Assembly (NCBI GenBank): GCA_037045685.1
Contig: JBAOII010000005.1
Span: forward strand, 62,001 to 126,000
From: Competibacter_A sp037045685
GTDB lineage: Bacteria > Pseudomonadota > Gammaproteobacteria > Competibacterales > Competibacteraceae
Direction of reading: 5' to 3'
Length of the DNA stretch: 64,000 bases
Within the stretch, counting starts at the first letter, position 1, and the number at the start of each line of letters is the position of its first letter. Made by a program: the position numbers and the translations under genes. The notes below the pieces were generated by a model. It made no database searches. It was given only the letters and a program-made list of their open reading frames with translations, and was not told the DNA's origin. Below, one piece after another: positions 27,378 through 35,641 of this stretch.

Positions 27378-28355
27378 TCAACGGTTTTTTTCAAGCCATT
27401 CCTGCGCTGCCGGAAATCGTGTCCAGCCCGGGATGACGGCGGATAAACTGATTTCCCGCCATTTTGGGTGATGGGATGATTGCTGAAAATCGTTGAAGTG
27501 ATCGAAAAAATGAGTGACAAAATCAGCTACTTTTTGGTATCGATTAAAATATCGTTTCCAGTTGTATGCGGCCAACACCGCTCCGACAGCCACCGTCCTG
27601 ACCTCTCGATCTGCCTGGATCAAGATCGGATAATCCTGATGGCTAAGGGAAGTGGGCAAATAGGTTTCCAGCAGGGCCGGGGTGTGATCGATTGGCAAGA
27701 AGTGCAATTTATCGGCGGCCGTTATTTTTTCGAACAAGGGCGCGGGCTTTCCCGCAACATAGACGAGGGCGGCAATTTCACCGCTTTTGAGTTTATCCAA
27801 GGCGGTTGTCTGATCAAAATACGTCGGTTCCACGGTAACTTTTAGCGTATCGAACAGGGTGGTGGCCGTAATTGCCGTGCCGCTGCCCTTGACATCGAAA
27901 TTGACCTTTTTGCCCGCTAAGTCGTTGAGGTTATCTATTTCAGATCTTGCGATGAGATGAAACTCCTCGTTATATAGTTTGGCGATATAGCTGATGCGTT
28001 TTTCAATATCTTTATAGGTTCCTTGACGTTTCAGGTATTCCAATACATCGGATTGAACGATGGCCATATCGACTCCTTTTATATACAAAAGATCGTCGAT
28101 ATTTTGTACCGACCCTTTCCCCACGATCGCCAGAACCCGCAGTTCATCGGTTTCCAGAACTGTCGCCATATCGGCGGCAATACGGATGTAGGTGCCATTT
28201 ACTCCACCGGCGATGATACCCACCGCTTTCTTGCTGGATGGATCGGAAGGTGGAGATTGCGTCGCGACGTTTTGCCGGTCTGGAGCGGCCGCCCGCGCCA
28301 TGCAAGCCATCAACAACAGAGAGAGCAAAAAACCATAACGAAACAATTTGTTCAT
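27378..28355 (-). CDS. TAXI-family TRAP transporter solute-binding protein
   Basis: A 325-residue secreted protein with a signal peptide (MNKLFRYGFLLSLLLMACMARA). The mature start has VGIIAGGVNGTYIRIAADMA, the TAXI-family ligand-binding loop, and later NDLAGKKVNFDVKGSGTAIT and KSGEIAALVYVAGKPAPLFE. TAXI proteins deliver small carboxylate-type substrates to TRAP permeases, but no permease gene is in the window, so it may work with a distant one or act as a sensor. Convergent with the ExeA-like gene. ATG at 28355 was preferred because it gives a proper signal peptide. Confidence 0.85.
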   Translation of the reverse strand: MNKLFRYGFLLSLLLMACMARAAAPDRQNVATQSPPSDPSSKKAVGIIAGGVNGTYIRIAADMATVLETDELRVLAIVGKGSVQNIDDLLYIKGVDMAIVQSDVLEYLKRQGTYKDIEKRISYIAKLYNEEFHLIARSEIDNLNDLAGKKVNFDVKGSGTAITATTLFDTLKVTVEPTYFDQTTALDKLKSGEIAALVYVAGKPAPLFEKITAADKLHFLPIDHTPALLETYLPTSLSHQDYPILIQADREVRTVAVGAVLAAYNWKRYFNRYQKVADFVTHFFDHFNDFQQSSHHPKWREISLSAVIPGWTRFPAAQEWLEKNR

Positions 28356-28374
28356 GATCGTGATCCCGTTACTT

Positions 28375-29100
28375 TTAGCTTCCCGATTTTGTCCAGCCCC
28401 AACGCTCGGTGATAAAGGTTTCGTGCGGCTTGAAACGGGCTTTGTAAGCCATTTTTGCGCTTTGATGGATCCAGTAGCCAAGATAAACCCATTGCAGCCC
28501 CAAACGCCGCGCCTCGGCGATCTGCCACAGGATAGCGAAAGTGCCCAGACCGCGAGATTCTTCCCGAGGTTCGAAAAAGGTATAAACCGCCGACAGACCA
28601 TTTTCCAGATGATCCATCACCGCCACCGCCAGCAACTCCTGGTCGCGCCGGAATTCGCCCAACCCGGTCGGGCTCCAGCGCGAAGTGATGAACGACCAGT
28701 AGTTTTCCGGACTGGCGGGGTCCATGCCCCCGCCGGCGTGCCGCACCCCGAGATAGCGGGCGAACAGCTCGAAATGTTCCTTCTTGAACTCCGCGTCGAT
28801 AACGCGAACCTGCAAGTCTTGATTCCGGTTCCAGATGCGACGCTGCGAGCGGTTGGGCTGAAACCGTTCCACCGGGATTCGCAGCGACCGGCATGCGACG
28901 CAACCCCGGCAATGCGGTCGATAGACGTGATCGCCGCTGCGCCGAAATCCCAGTTCCGCCAGTTGGGTGTACAGCCGGCTGTCGGTGACGGCCGGATCGG
29001 CGACCAAGTTGCGCGCCTGTCGGCCCGGCAGATAACTGCACGGGTAATCGGTGGTCAGAAACATCCGCAGATCGTACAGCGAATCCCGGGGGTCACTCAT
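28375..29100 (-). CDS. bpt: aspartate/glutamate leucyltransferase
   Basis: A 241-residue member of the Bpt/ATE family. In bacteria these enzymes attach leucine from Leu-tRNA to N-terminal Asp or Glu, marking proteins for ClpSAP degradation. The N-terminal cysteine motif is visible as YRPHCRGCVACRSLRIPV, and later QWVYLGYWIHQSAKMAYKAR is a signature. The ATG at 29100 overlaps the aat stop as ATGA, so both N-end-rule transferases are coupled. Some databases name it arginyltransferase by eukaryotic homology. Confidence 0.93.
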   Translation of the reverse strand: MSDPRDSLYDLRMFLTTDYPCSYLPGRQARNLVADPAVTDSRLYTQLAELGFRRSGDHVYRPHCRGCVACRSLRIPVERFQPNRSQRRIWNRNQDLQVRVIDAEFKKEHFELFARYLGVRHAGGGMDPASPENYWSFITSRWSPTGLGEFRRDQELLAVAVMDHLENGLSAVYTFFEPREESRGLGTFAILWQIAEARRLGLQWVYLGYWIHQSAKMAYKARFKPHETFITERWGWTKSGS

Positions 29101-29831
29101 GATGGCGAGCCAGGCAGGAGATCGGCGAGCAGGTCGGGATCGAGCCGCCAAGGGCCGTCTCGGCCCGGCAGGGGGCAGTGGAGGTGCAGCATCTCCAGAA
29201 AAGAGGCGCGGGGAATTTCGATGGCGCCCATCCGCAGGAGATGGTCGGTTCGCACCTGGCAATCGATGACGGCGAAGTCCCAGCGCCTCAACTGCGCGGC
29301 CAGCAGCACCAGCGCCACCTTGGAGGCGTCGCTCGCGAGGCTGAACATCGACTCGCCATAAAACACCCGGCCCACCGCGACGCCATACAGTCCGCCGGCC
29401 AAGTTGCCCTGGTGCCGGACTTCGATGGAGTGCGCGTGACCGAGACGATGCAAGCGACAGTAGGCCCGATGCATTTCCGGGGTGATCCAGGTGCCGGGAG
29501 CGAGGCCGCGCGGTTCCGCGCAAGCGGCCATGATGGCGGCGAAGTCGGTGTCGGCGGTGACCGCGAACAGCCCCTTGCGCAAGGTCTTGCGCAGGCTGCG
29601 CGAGACCTTGATCCGCTCGGGGAACAGCACCAGCCGCGGGTCGGGCGACCACCACAAAATGGGCTGGCCGGACGAGTACCACGGAAAGATGCCGAGCCGG
29701 TACGCCCGCAGCAGCCGGCGCGGGTTCAGGCTACCGCCGGCCGCCAGCAAGCCGTCGGGTTCGGCCAGGGCGCGATCCGGGTGGGGAAACGGCTGGTTGT
29801 CGTCACGCGGGTCCAGCCACGGCAGGCGCAT
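29097..29831 (-). CDS. aat: leucyl/phenylalanyl-tRNA--protein transferase
   Basis: Adds Leu or Phe from tRNA to proteins with N-terminal Arg or Lys, the primary step of the bacterial N-end rule. The 244-residue protein has PDGLLAAGGSLNPRRLLRAY, GIFPWYSSGQPILWWSPDPR, GGLYGVAVGRVFYGESMFS and ASKVALV, all family signatures. It overlaps bpt at its end and the acyltransferase-like gene by 29 bp at its start, giving a three-gene leftward operon. Confidence 0.95.
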   Translation of the reverse strand: MRLPWLDPRDDNQPFPHPDRALAEPDGLLAAGGSLNPRRLLRAYRLGIFPWYSSGQPILWWSPDPRLVLFPERIKVSRSLRKTLRKGLFAVTADTDFAAIMAACAEPRGLAPGTWITPEMHRAYCRLHRLGHAHSIEVRHQGNLAGGLYGVAVGRVFYGESMFSLASDASKVALVLLAAQLRRWDFAVIDCQVRTDHLLRMGAIEIPRASFLEMLHLHCPLPGRDGPWRLDPDLLADLLPGSPS

Positions 29832-30978
29832 CGAGCGTCACCTCGTCCCGATAGGGCGAATGTTGGAGCAATTCACGGGCGTACTCACGTACCGCTGGGG
29901 TTTCCCGAGCCAGAAAATCGGCGATGGCCCGACGGAAGCCGGGGTGGGCGATCCAGTGGGCCGAGTGAGTCAAAGTGGGTAAAAAGCCCCGCTGAATTTT
30001 GTGCTCGCCCTGGGCGCCCGGCTCGAAACGCCGCAGTCCCCGCTCGATGCAATATTCGAGGCCCTGATAATAGCAGGCTTCGAAGTGCAGGCTGTCGTAA
30101 TCGGCCCGGCAACCCCAATGACGACCGTAAAGGGTGGTATCATCGCGAAAACTGATCGCGGCGGCGACTTCGCGGCCCCGCAAGCTGGCCAGCACCAGCA
30201 CCAGGCGTTCGCCCAAAGTGTTCGCGATCTCCAGGAAAAACGGCAAGGTGAGCGTCGGAATGCCGCCCAGCCGTTGAAAGGTGGAGCGATAAAAGGCGTG
30301 AACCGCTTGCCACTGCGCCTCGCCGATTTCCCCGCCATGCAGCAACCGCAGTTCCAGCCCGGCCTCTCTTACCCGCCGGCGTTCCCGGTTGATGTTCTTG
30401 CGCGGTTTGGCCGTGAAAGTGTCCAAATAATCCTGAAAATCCCGGTAGCCCCGGTTTTGCCAGTGGAACTGGCAGCCGATCCGATGCAGGAAGCCGCGAT
30501 CCAGCAGCGGCTCCAGTTCGTCGGGAGTCGGAAACAGCCAATGAATCGAGGGCAACTGGTGGCGGCGGCTTTCCTCCAGCACGAAATCGATGATCGCCGA
30601 CACCGTTTCTCCGGGCCGGGGCTGATCGGGCGCCAACAACAGCCGGCGGCTGGTGGCGGGGGTGTAGGGAATGGCCCCGACCAGCTTGGGGTAGTAGGGT
30701 AGACCTTGTTGCCGGTATGCTTCCGCCCAGTTCCAGTCGAAGACGAATTCCCCGTAAGAGTTGAACTTGAGATACAGGGGCGCCCCGCCCAGCAGCCGTC
30801 CGCCATCGTCCCGGCAGACGACGTGCCACGGCAGCCAGCCCGCGCTGTCGCCGACGCACCGATGCCGTTCCAGGGCGGTCAGAAATTCGTGGCTGAGAAA
30901 CGGGTTGCGATCGGGAACGAGCGCGTTCCACTCGGTCGCGGATAGTTCGGTCAAGGTATCGAGGCGATAAGTGCGCAT
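29803..30978 (-). CDS. FemAB-like/GNAT-fold protein (DUF482 type)
   Basis: A 391-residue protein with two halves of GNAT/FemAB type. Typical stretches are NPFLSHEFLTALE, PYYPKLVGAIPYTPATSRRLL, FTAKPRKNINRERRRVREAG, LYGRHWGC and LHFEACYYQGLEYCIERGL, with FEPGAQGEHKIQRGF near the end; these are characteristic of the DUF482 family. The family is suggested to add or transfer acyl or aminoacyl groups, but the reaction is not established. It overlaps aat by 29 bp. A link to aminoacyl-tRNA-dependent transfer is tempting given its neighbours, but is inference. Confidence 0.8.
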   Translation of the reverse strand: MRTYRLDTLTELSATEWNALVPDRNPFLSHEFLTALERHRCVGDSAGWLPWHVVCRDDGGRLLGGAPLYLKFNSYGEFVFDWNWAEAYRQQGLPYYPKLVGAIPYTPATSRRLLLAPDQPRPGETVSAIIDFVLEESRRHQLPSIHWLFPTPDELEPLLDRGFLHRIGCQFHWQNRGYRDFQDYLDTFTAKPRKNINRERRRVREAGLELRLLHGGEIGEAQWQAVHAFYRSTFQRLGGIPTLTLPFFLEIANTLGERLVLVLASLRGREVAAAISFRDDTTLYGRHWGCRADYDSLHFEACYYQGLEYCIERGLRRFEPGAQGEHKIQRGFLPTLTHSAHWIAHPGFRRAIADFLARETPAVREYARELLQHSPYRDEVTLDAPAVAGPA

Positions 30979-31225
30979 GATCCGGCAGGCGGCGAGGAAA
31001 AGGGAATGAACGCGGGGCCGGCGTCCGGTCCGGGCTCCGCCCGTTGCATTGGAGCTCGAATCGGCGCGACGGTTCGCCGCGTTCGCGCGGTCCTCGGTCC
31101 GCCAATCGACGGATGCCCTTCACCGGAGCGCCTTGGAATGGGACAATAGCCGGCCTCACCTTCTCCGCCGACCGCCGTTCGCGGCCGTGTCCAGCCGATC
31201 ACACCACGCATAATAGGACTGAATT

Positions 31226-32470
31226 TTGCCGCAGGCACATCGAATCAAGACCGAGCCGCCCGCGATCCGGCTCGGTGTCCTCCGCTTTGTCAAGGGAACT
31301 CTACGCGAGATCGGTTTCTGGCTGACGGCAGCCATCGCGCTGGGGTTGATCGGCGCCCTGGTCACCTTCCATCCCGAAGACCCGGCCTGGACCCATACCG
31401 CGAACGTCGCCAAGATCCACAATATCGGAGGCATCGCCGGCGCGTGGTTCGCCGATGTCGCCCTGTATTTTTTTGGCTATCCCGGCTATTTGTTGCCGCT
31501 GGGCCTCCTGCTGGGAGGCTGGCGGCTGTTCAAGCGCGGCGCCTTGCTCGATCTGGATGCCGAGATCGTGCTGTTTCGGGTTTTGGGCTTCGCCGTCGCT
31601 TTGACGACCGCCTGCGGGTTGGCCGCCTTGCACCTGCACGCCGCGCCGGGCGCCATGCCCTACGCGGGTTCCGCTGGCGGGCTGGTGGGCGTGCATGTCG
31701 GCCCGTTTTTGACCCGCGCGTTCGGGTTTGGGTGGGGTAACGCCTTCATGGCGGCGCTGATGCTCGCCGGCGTGACCTTGGTCACCGGTTTTTCCTGGTT
31801 GAAGCTGCTGGATTGGGTGGGCGGCGCGGTGCTCAAGTCCGTTGACTGGATCGGAGGACGAGCGGAGGCGCCGAAAAAGCGCGCTCGGCCCAAGGTCGCC
31901 GACACCGGAGAGACGTGTCCCGAAGCGGGCGCCGCCGACACGCCGGACGGCAGCCCGTCCGATCAAGGCCCGAGTCGGGCGAAGTCGCTTTTGGCGGCGA
32001 CGCTGCGCGGAGGGGTCGCGGCGTCGCGGGTGACGGTTGGATGGCTGCGCGAGGCCGCCGCCGATTCGCTGGCCCGGTGGCGCGCTTATCGGGCCAAAGC
32101 GGAGCCGGCAGAACCGGAAGACCCGGTCGAGACCGGCGGTTCACCGCCCGTAACGCCGACCGGCGCCGGAACGTCCCATCTCCAGCGTCGCGGCGGTCGT
32201 GCCGATTGCCGGCGGCCGGCACTCGACCCGGATCGAGCCGGTGTTGAACCTGTCTCGGGAGGGAGAGCAGCCCGGGGGCGCGGGGCCGACGCCGGAACGG
32301 CCGACATCCGTTCCCGAGCCGCCGAAGGCAATGTTTGCGGACCTGACTTTGCTTCCCGTTACGGTCGCCGCGCCGACGGGTCGGCCGGCACCGGCCATGC
32401 CGCCGCCACCGCCGATGACCAATCCCTCCGTGGCCGCTTCCGCGCGCCCGGCGCCTTGGCTCGCCGATAA
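31226..32470 (+). CDS. ftsK: DNA translocase FtsK, N-terminal part (frameshifted)
   Basis: The membrane half of FtsK, which anchors the translocase at the division septum. Starting at TTG 31226 (a TGA lies six bases upstream and no ATG fits) the protein has four membrane segments, including GFWLTAAIALGLIGALVTFH and GYPGYLLPLGLLLGGW, and the family motif HNIGGIAGAWFADVALYFFG. The linker then runs out of frame somewhere between 32154 and about 32230; the remaining residues to 32470 look like out-of-frame translation of the linker. The motor domain continues in the next frame (32199-34097). One extra base would explain the split. Confidence 0.85.
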   Translation: MPQAHRIKTEPPAIRLGVLRFVKGTLREIGFWLTAAIALGLIGALVTFHPEDPAWTHTANVAKIHNIGGIAGAWFADVALYFFGYPGYLLPLGLLLGGWRLFKRGALLDLDAEIVLFRVLGFAVALTTACGLAALHLHAAPGAMPYAGSAGGLVGVHVGPFLTRAFGFGWGNAFMAALMLAGVTLVTGFSWLKLLDWVGGAVLKSVDWIGGRAEAPKKRARPKVADTGETCPEAGAADTPDGSPSDQGPSRAKSLLAATLRGGVAASRVTVGWLREAAADSLARWRAYRAKAEPAEPEDPVETGGSPPVTPTGAGTSHLQRRGGRADCRRPALDPDRAGVEPVSGGRAARGRGADAGTADIRSRAAEGNVCGPDFASRYGRRADGSAGTGHAAATADDQSLRGRFRAPGALARR

Positions 32471-34097
32471 CGATTATGCGGCGCGAGCCTCGAACGATTC
32501 GGTGAGGCCGAACGGGCTGCCGACGCCCCCGAAAGCGCGGCCCGCCACCGTGACGGCGCCGGTTGCCGGCATGGCGCGGCGTTCGGCAACGCCGGAATTA
32601 CCCGAATCCGACCCTCTGCCTTCGCTGGACTTGCTCGACCGGCCGCCGCTCCGCACCGCCGGTTATTCCGCCGAAACGCTGGAAGAGATGTCCCGGCAAG
32701 TGGAAGTCTTGCTCAAGAGCTTCGGGATCGACGCCCGGGTGGTGGCGGTGGAGCCGGGGCCGGTGATCACCCGCTTCGAGGTCGATCCGGCGCCGGGAGT
32801 GAAGGTGAGCCAGATCAGCAATCTGGCCAAGGATCTGGCGCGCGGCCTCTCGGTGATCAGCGTGCGCGTGGTGGAGGTGATTCCCGGCAAGTCGGTGATC
32901 GGCTTGGAAATTCCCAACCGGCATCGCGAAACCGTCTATCTGCGCGAGGTGCTGGAGGCGCCGGTTTACGTGCAGTCTGCCGCGCCGCTGACCCTGGCGA
33001 TGGGCATGGACATCGGCGGCAATCCGGTGGTGGCCAATCTGGGGAAAATGCCCCATCTGCTGGTGGCCGGCACCACCGGCTCCGGCAAGTCGGTGGCCAT
33101 CAACGCCATGCTGCTCAGCCTGTTGTACAAAGCGCCGCCCGCCGAGGTCCGGCTGATCCTGGTGGACCCGAAGATGCTGGAGCTGTCGATGTACGAGGAC
33201 ATCCCGCATCTGCTGACGCCGGTGGTGACCGACATGAAGGAGGCGGCCAACGCGCTGCGCTGGTGCGTGGGGGAGATGGAGCGCCGCTATCGGTTGATGG
33301 CGGCGTTGAAGGTGCGCAATATCGCCGGCTTCAACCGCAAGGTGCTGGATGCGCTGGAGGAGGGCGAGGGCTTGGCCGATCCGTTCTGGAAGCCGGACGG
33401 CGCGGTTCCGGGCGCGAGTCCGGTGTTGCGGCCGCTGCCGTTCATCGTGGTGGTCATCGACGAGCTGGCCGACATGATGATGATCGTCGGCAAGAAGGTG
33501 GAGGAGCTGATCGCGCGCTTGGCGCAGAAGGCGCGCGCCGCCGGCATCCACCTGATTCTGGCGACGCAGCGGCCGTCGGTGGACGTGATCACCGGCTTGA
33601 TCAAGGCCAACATTCCCACTCGGGTGGCGTTCCAGGTGTCCTCGAAAGTCGATTCCCGCACCATCCTCGATCAGATGGGCGCGGAGCAACTGCTGGGCCA
33701 CGGCGACATGCTGTACCTGCCGCCGGGAACCGGCTTGCCCCAGCGGGTGCACGGCGCGTTCGTGGACGATCAGGAAGTCAATCGGGTCGTGGAGTTTTTG
33801 CGGCAAACCGGCGCCCCGGACTATATCGACGACGTGCTGGTCGAGCCGCGCGAGGAGAGCGAGATGGGCGAAGATGGCGAAAACGGCGCCCGCAGCGGGG
33901 AAAGCGATCCCCTGTACGACGAGGCGGTGCGCATCGTGACCGAATCGCGGCGGGCTTCGGTGTCCGGCGTGCAGCGCCGACTGCGGATCGGCTACAACCG
34001 GGCGGCGCGCTTGGTCGAGGAAATGGAAGCGGCCGGGGTGGTCGGTCCCTTGCAGTCCAACGGTGGACGCGAGGTGCTGGCGCCGCCCCCGCCGTGA
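32199..34097 (+). CDS. ftsK: DNA translocase FtsK, motor part (frameshifted)
   Basis: The motor and gamma domains of FtsK, which pump DNA toward dif during division. The frame opens at GTG 32199 within the linker. The alpha/beta motor begins AETLEEMSRQVEVLLKSFGI, has Walker A AGTTGSGKS (Lys297 of this frame) and Walker B FIVVVIDELADMM, then ATQRPSVDVITGLIKANIP and the arginine-rich SSKVDSRTILDQMGAEQLLG. The C-terminal winged helix reads DPLYDEAVRIVTESRRASVS, the KOPS-reading gamma domain. Could be made separately from the GTG, but more likely the two parts are one gene in the living cell. Confidence 0.9.
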   Translation: MPIAGGRHSTRIEPVLNLSREGEQPGGAGPTPERPTSVPEPPKAMFADLTLLPVTVAAPTGRPAPAMPPPPPMTNPSVAASARPAPWLADNDYAARASNDSVRPNGLPTPPKARPATVTAPVAGMARRSATPELPESDPLPSLDLLDRPPLRTAGYSAETLEEMSRQVEVLLKSFGIDARVVAVEPGPVITRFEVDPAPGVKVSQISNLAKDLARGLSVISVRVVEVIPGKSVIGLEIPNRHRETVYLREVLEAPVYVQSAAPLTLAMGMDIGGNPVVANLGKMPHLLVAGTTGSGKSVAINAMLLSLLYKAPPAEVRLILVDPKMLELSMYEDIPHLLTPVVTDMKEAANALRWCVGEMERRYRLMAALKVRNIAGFNRKVLDALEEGEGLADPFWKPDGAVPGASPVLRPLPFIVVVIDELADMMMIVGKKVEELIARLAQKARAAGIHLILATQRPSVDVITGLIKANIPTRVAFQVSSKVDSRTILDQMGAEQLLGHGDMLYLPPGTGLPQRVHGAFVDDQEVNRVVEFLRQTGAPDYIDDVLVEPREESEMGEDGENGARSGESDPLYDEAVRIVTESRRASVSGVQRRLRIGYNRAARLVEEMEAAGVVGPLQSNGGREVLAPPPP

Positions 34098-34257
34098 GGT
34101 GAAGGGGCGCGGCGGCGCGACAAGATTCCCGCCGGGAGGGGGGTGAGCGGTTGCGCTCAGTGATATAGCAACAGGCGTTCAGGTGATCCGTGCGCTCCGG
34201 TCGCGGTCGCGCGGGGTCGTTATCCGTTCAAGTCAAGCCGTTTAGAGGTCTCAATCG

Positions 34258-35362
34258 ATGGAATCAAAGCTGTTCGCCCCCGTCCGGCTGGGGGCGCTGT
34301 CGCCGAAGAATCGCGTCGTCATGGCTCCCCTGACCCGCTGCCGGGCCGACAATCCGGAGGCGGCGCCGACCGCGTTGATGGCGCGCTATTACGCGCAACG
34401 CGCCGGCGCGGGGCTGATCATCTCGGAAGGTACCATCGTATCGCCCCAGGCGCGCGGCTATCCCTATACGCCGGGCATCTGGTCGGACGCGCAGGTCGCC
34501 GGCTGGCGGTTGGTGACGGACGCCGTCCATCAGGCCGGTGGGTTGATCGCTTGCCAGATTTGGCACTGCGGCCGGCTGTCCCTGCCGGACTTCCACTGCG
34601 GCGAGTTGCCGGTCGCGCCCTCGGCGATCAACCCGGACTGGCGGATGTTTTCCGGTGAAGGCTTGAAGCCGACCGTCACGCCCCGCGCGCTGAGCCGGGA
34701 AGAAATCGCCGGGATCGTCGCCGATTTCCGCCGCGCCGCTCGCAACGCCGTGGCGGCCGGTTTTGACGGGATCGAGATTCATTCCTCCAACGGCTATCTG
34801 TTCCACCAGTTCTTTTCCCGCTGCTCCAATACCCGCACCGACGAGTACGGCGGTTCCCGCGAAAACCGGGGCCGGTTTTTGTTCGAGGTGCTGGACGCGG
34901 TGGGTCGGGAGTTGCCCTTCGACCGGGTCGGCATCCGGCTCAATCCGATGATGAACGGCATGCACGGCATGACGGTGGATGAAGACACCGCGCCGATGTT
35001 CGAGTCCCTGATCCACCGCGCCAACGATTACCGGCTCGCCTACGTTCATCTCACGGAGCCGTTCATGCCGAATCAACTGGAAGGCGCGGTGGGCGCGCTG
35101 GCCGAGGTGGCGCGACATTTCCGGCCCCTGTGTCAAGCGCCGTTGTTGATCAACGGCGGTTTCGACCAGGCCAGGGCGGAAGCGTGGCTGGCCGAAAACT
35201 GGTGCGATGCCGTGGCGTTCGGCAAGCTGTTCATCGCCAACCCGGATTTGCCGGAACGGTTCCGGCGCGGCGCTCCGCTGAACCCGCCCGAATCCGGACA
35301 CGTTCTATCAGGGCGGCGAGAAGGGCTACGTGGATTATCCGGTCTGGGCGGCGGCGACCTGA
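34258..35362 (+). CDS. NADH:flavin oxidoreductase (Old Yellow Enzyme), frameshifted near the end
   Basis: An FMN-dependent ene-reductase that reduces activated C=C bonds or nitro compounds with NAD(P)H. The barrel has SKLFAPVRLGALSPKNRVVM, MAPLTRCRA, QIWHCGRLS (the usual His-x-x-Asn/His pair may be altered here), FDGIEIHSSNGYLFHQFFS and DEYGGSRENRGRFLFEVLD. Near 35292 the frame changes: the given frame runs on to 35601 with unrelated residues, whereas the +1 frame gives the expected PDTFYQGGEKGYVDYP ending at TGA 35360-35362. One extra T in GAATCCGGAC would explain it. The core of the enzyme is unaffected. Confidence 0.88.
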
Positions 35363-35641
35363 AGAGATCGGCCGAAAGTTATCTGAGCGTCTACCTGTGC
35401 CGTTATCGCCCGGCTGGCCCCGTACCAAGACGGTCGTGCAACCTCACAGCGCGACCGCTGCGAACAGCGCAACGGCGTAGGAATCCCCCCGAAGGTGGTG
35501 GCTGGCAAAGCAGCCTAAAGGACTTTAAAAGGGCTGCACTGACTTCATCTAACATGCATTCAGCTAAAGATAGAATTTTTGCCTGTACTGACATGATGTA
35601 AGCGCAGCCTTACCGACAACCGCTACCGCTTGCCTCCAGAC

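Noticed and set aside
35363..35641. Gene after the Old Yellow Enzyme (frame open to 35601)
   Set aside because: The open frame is the out-of-frame run-on of the OYE gene; no separate start or domain was found.
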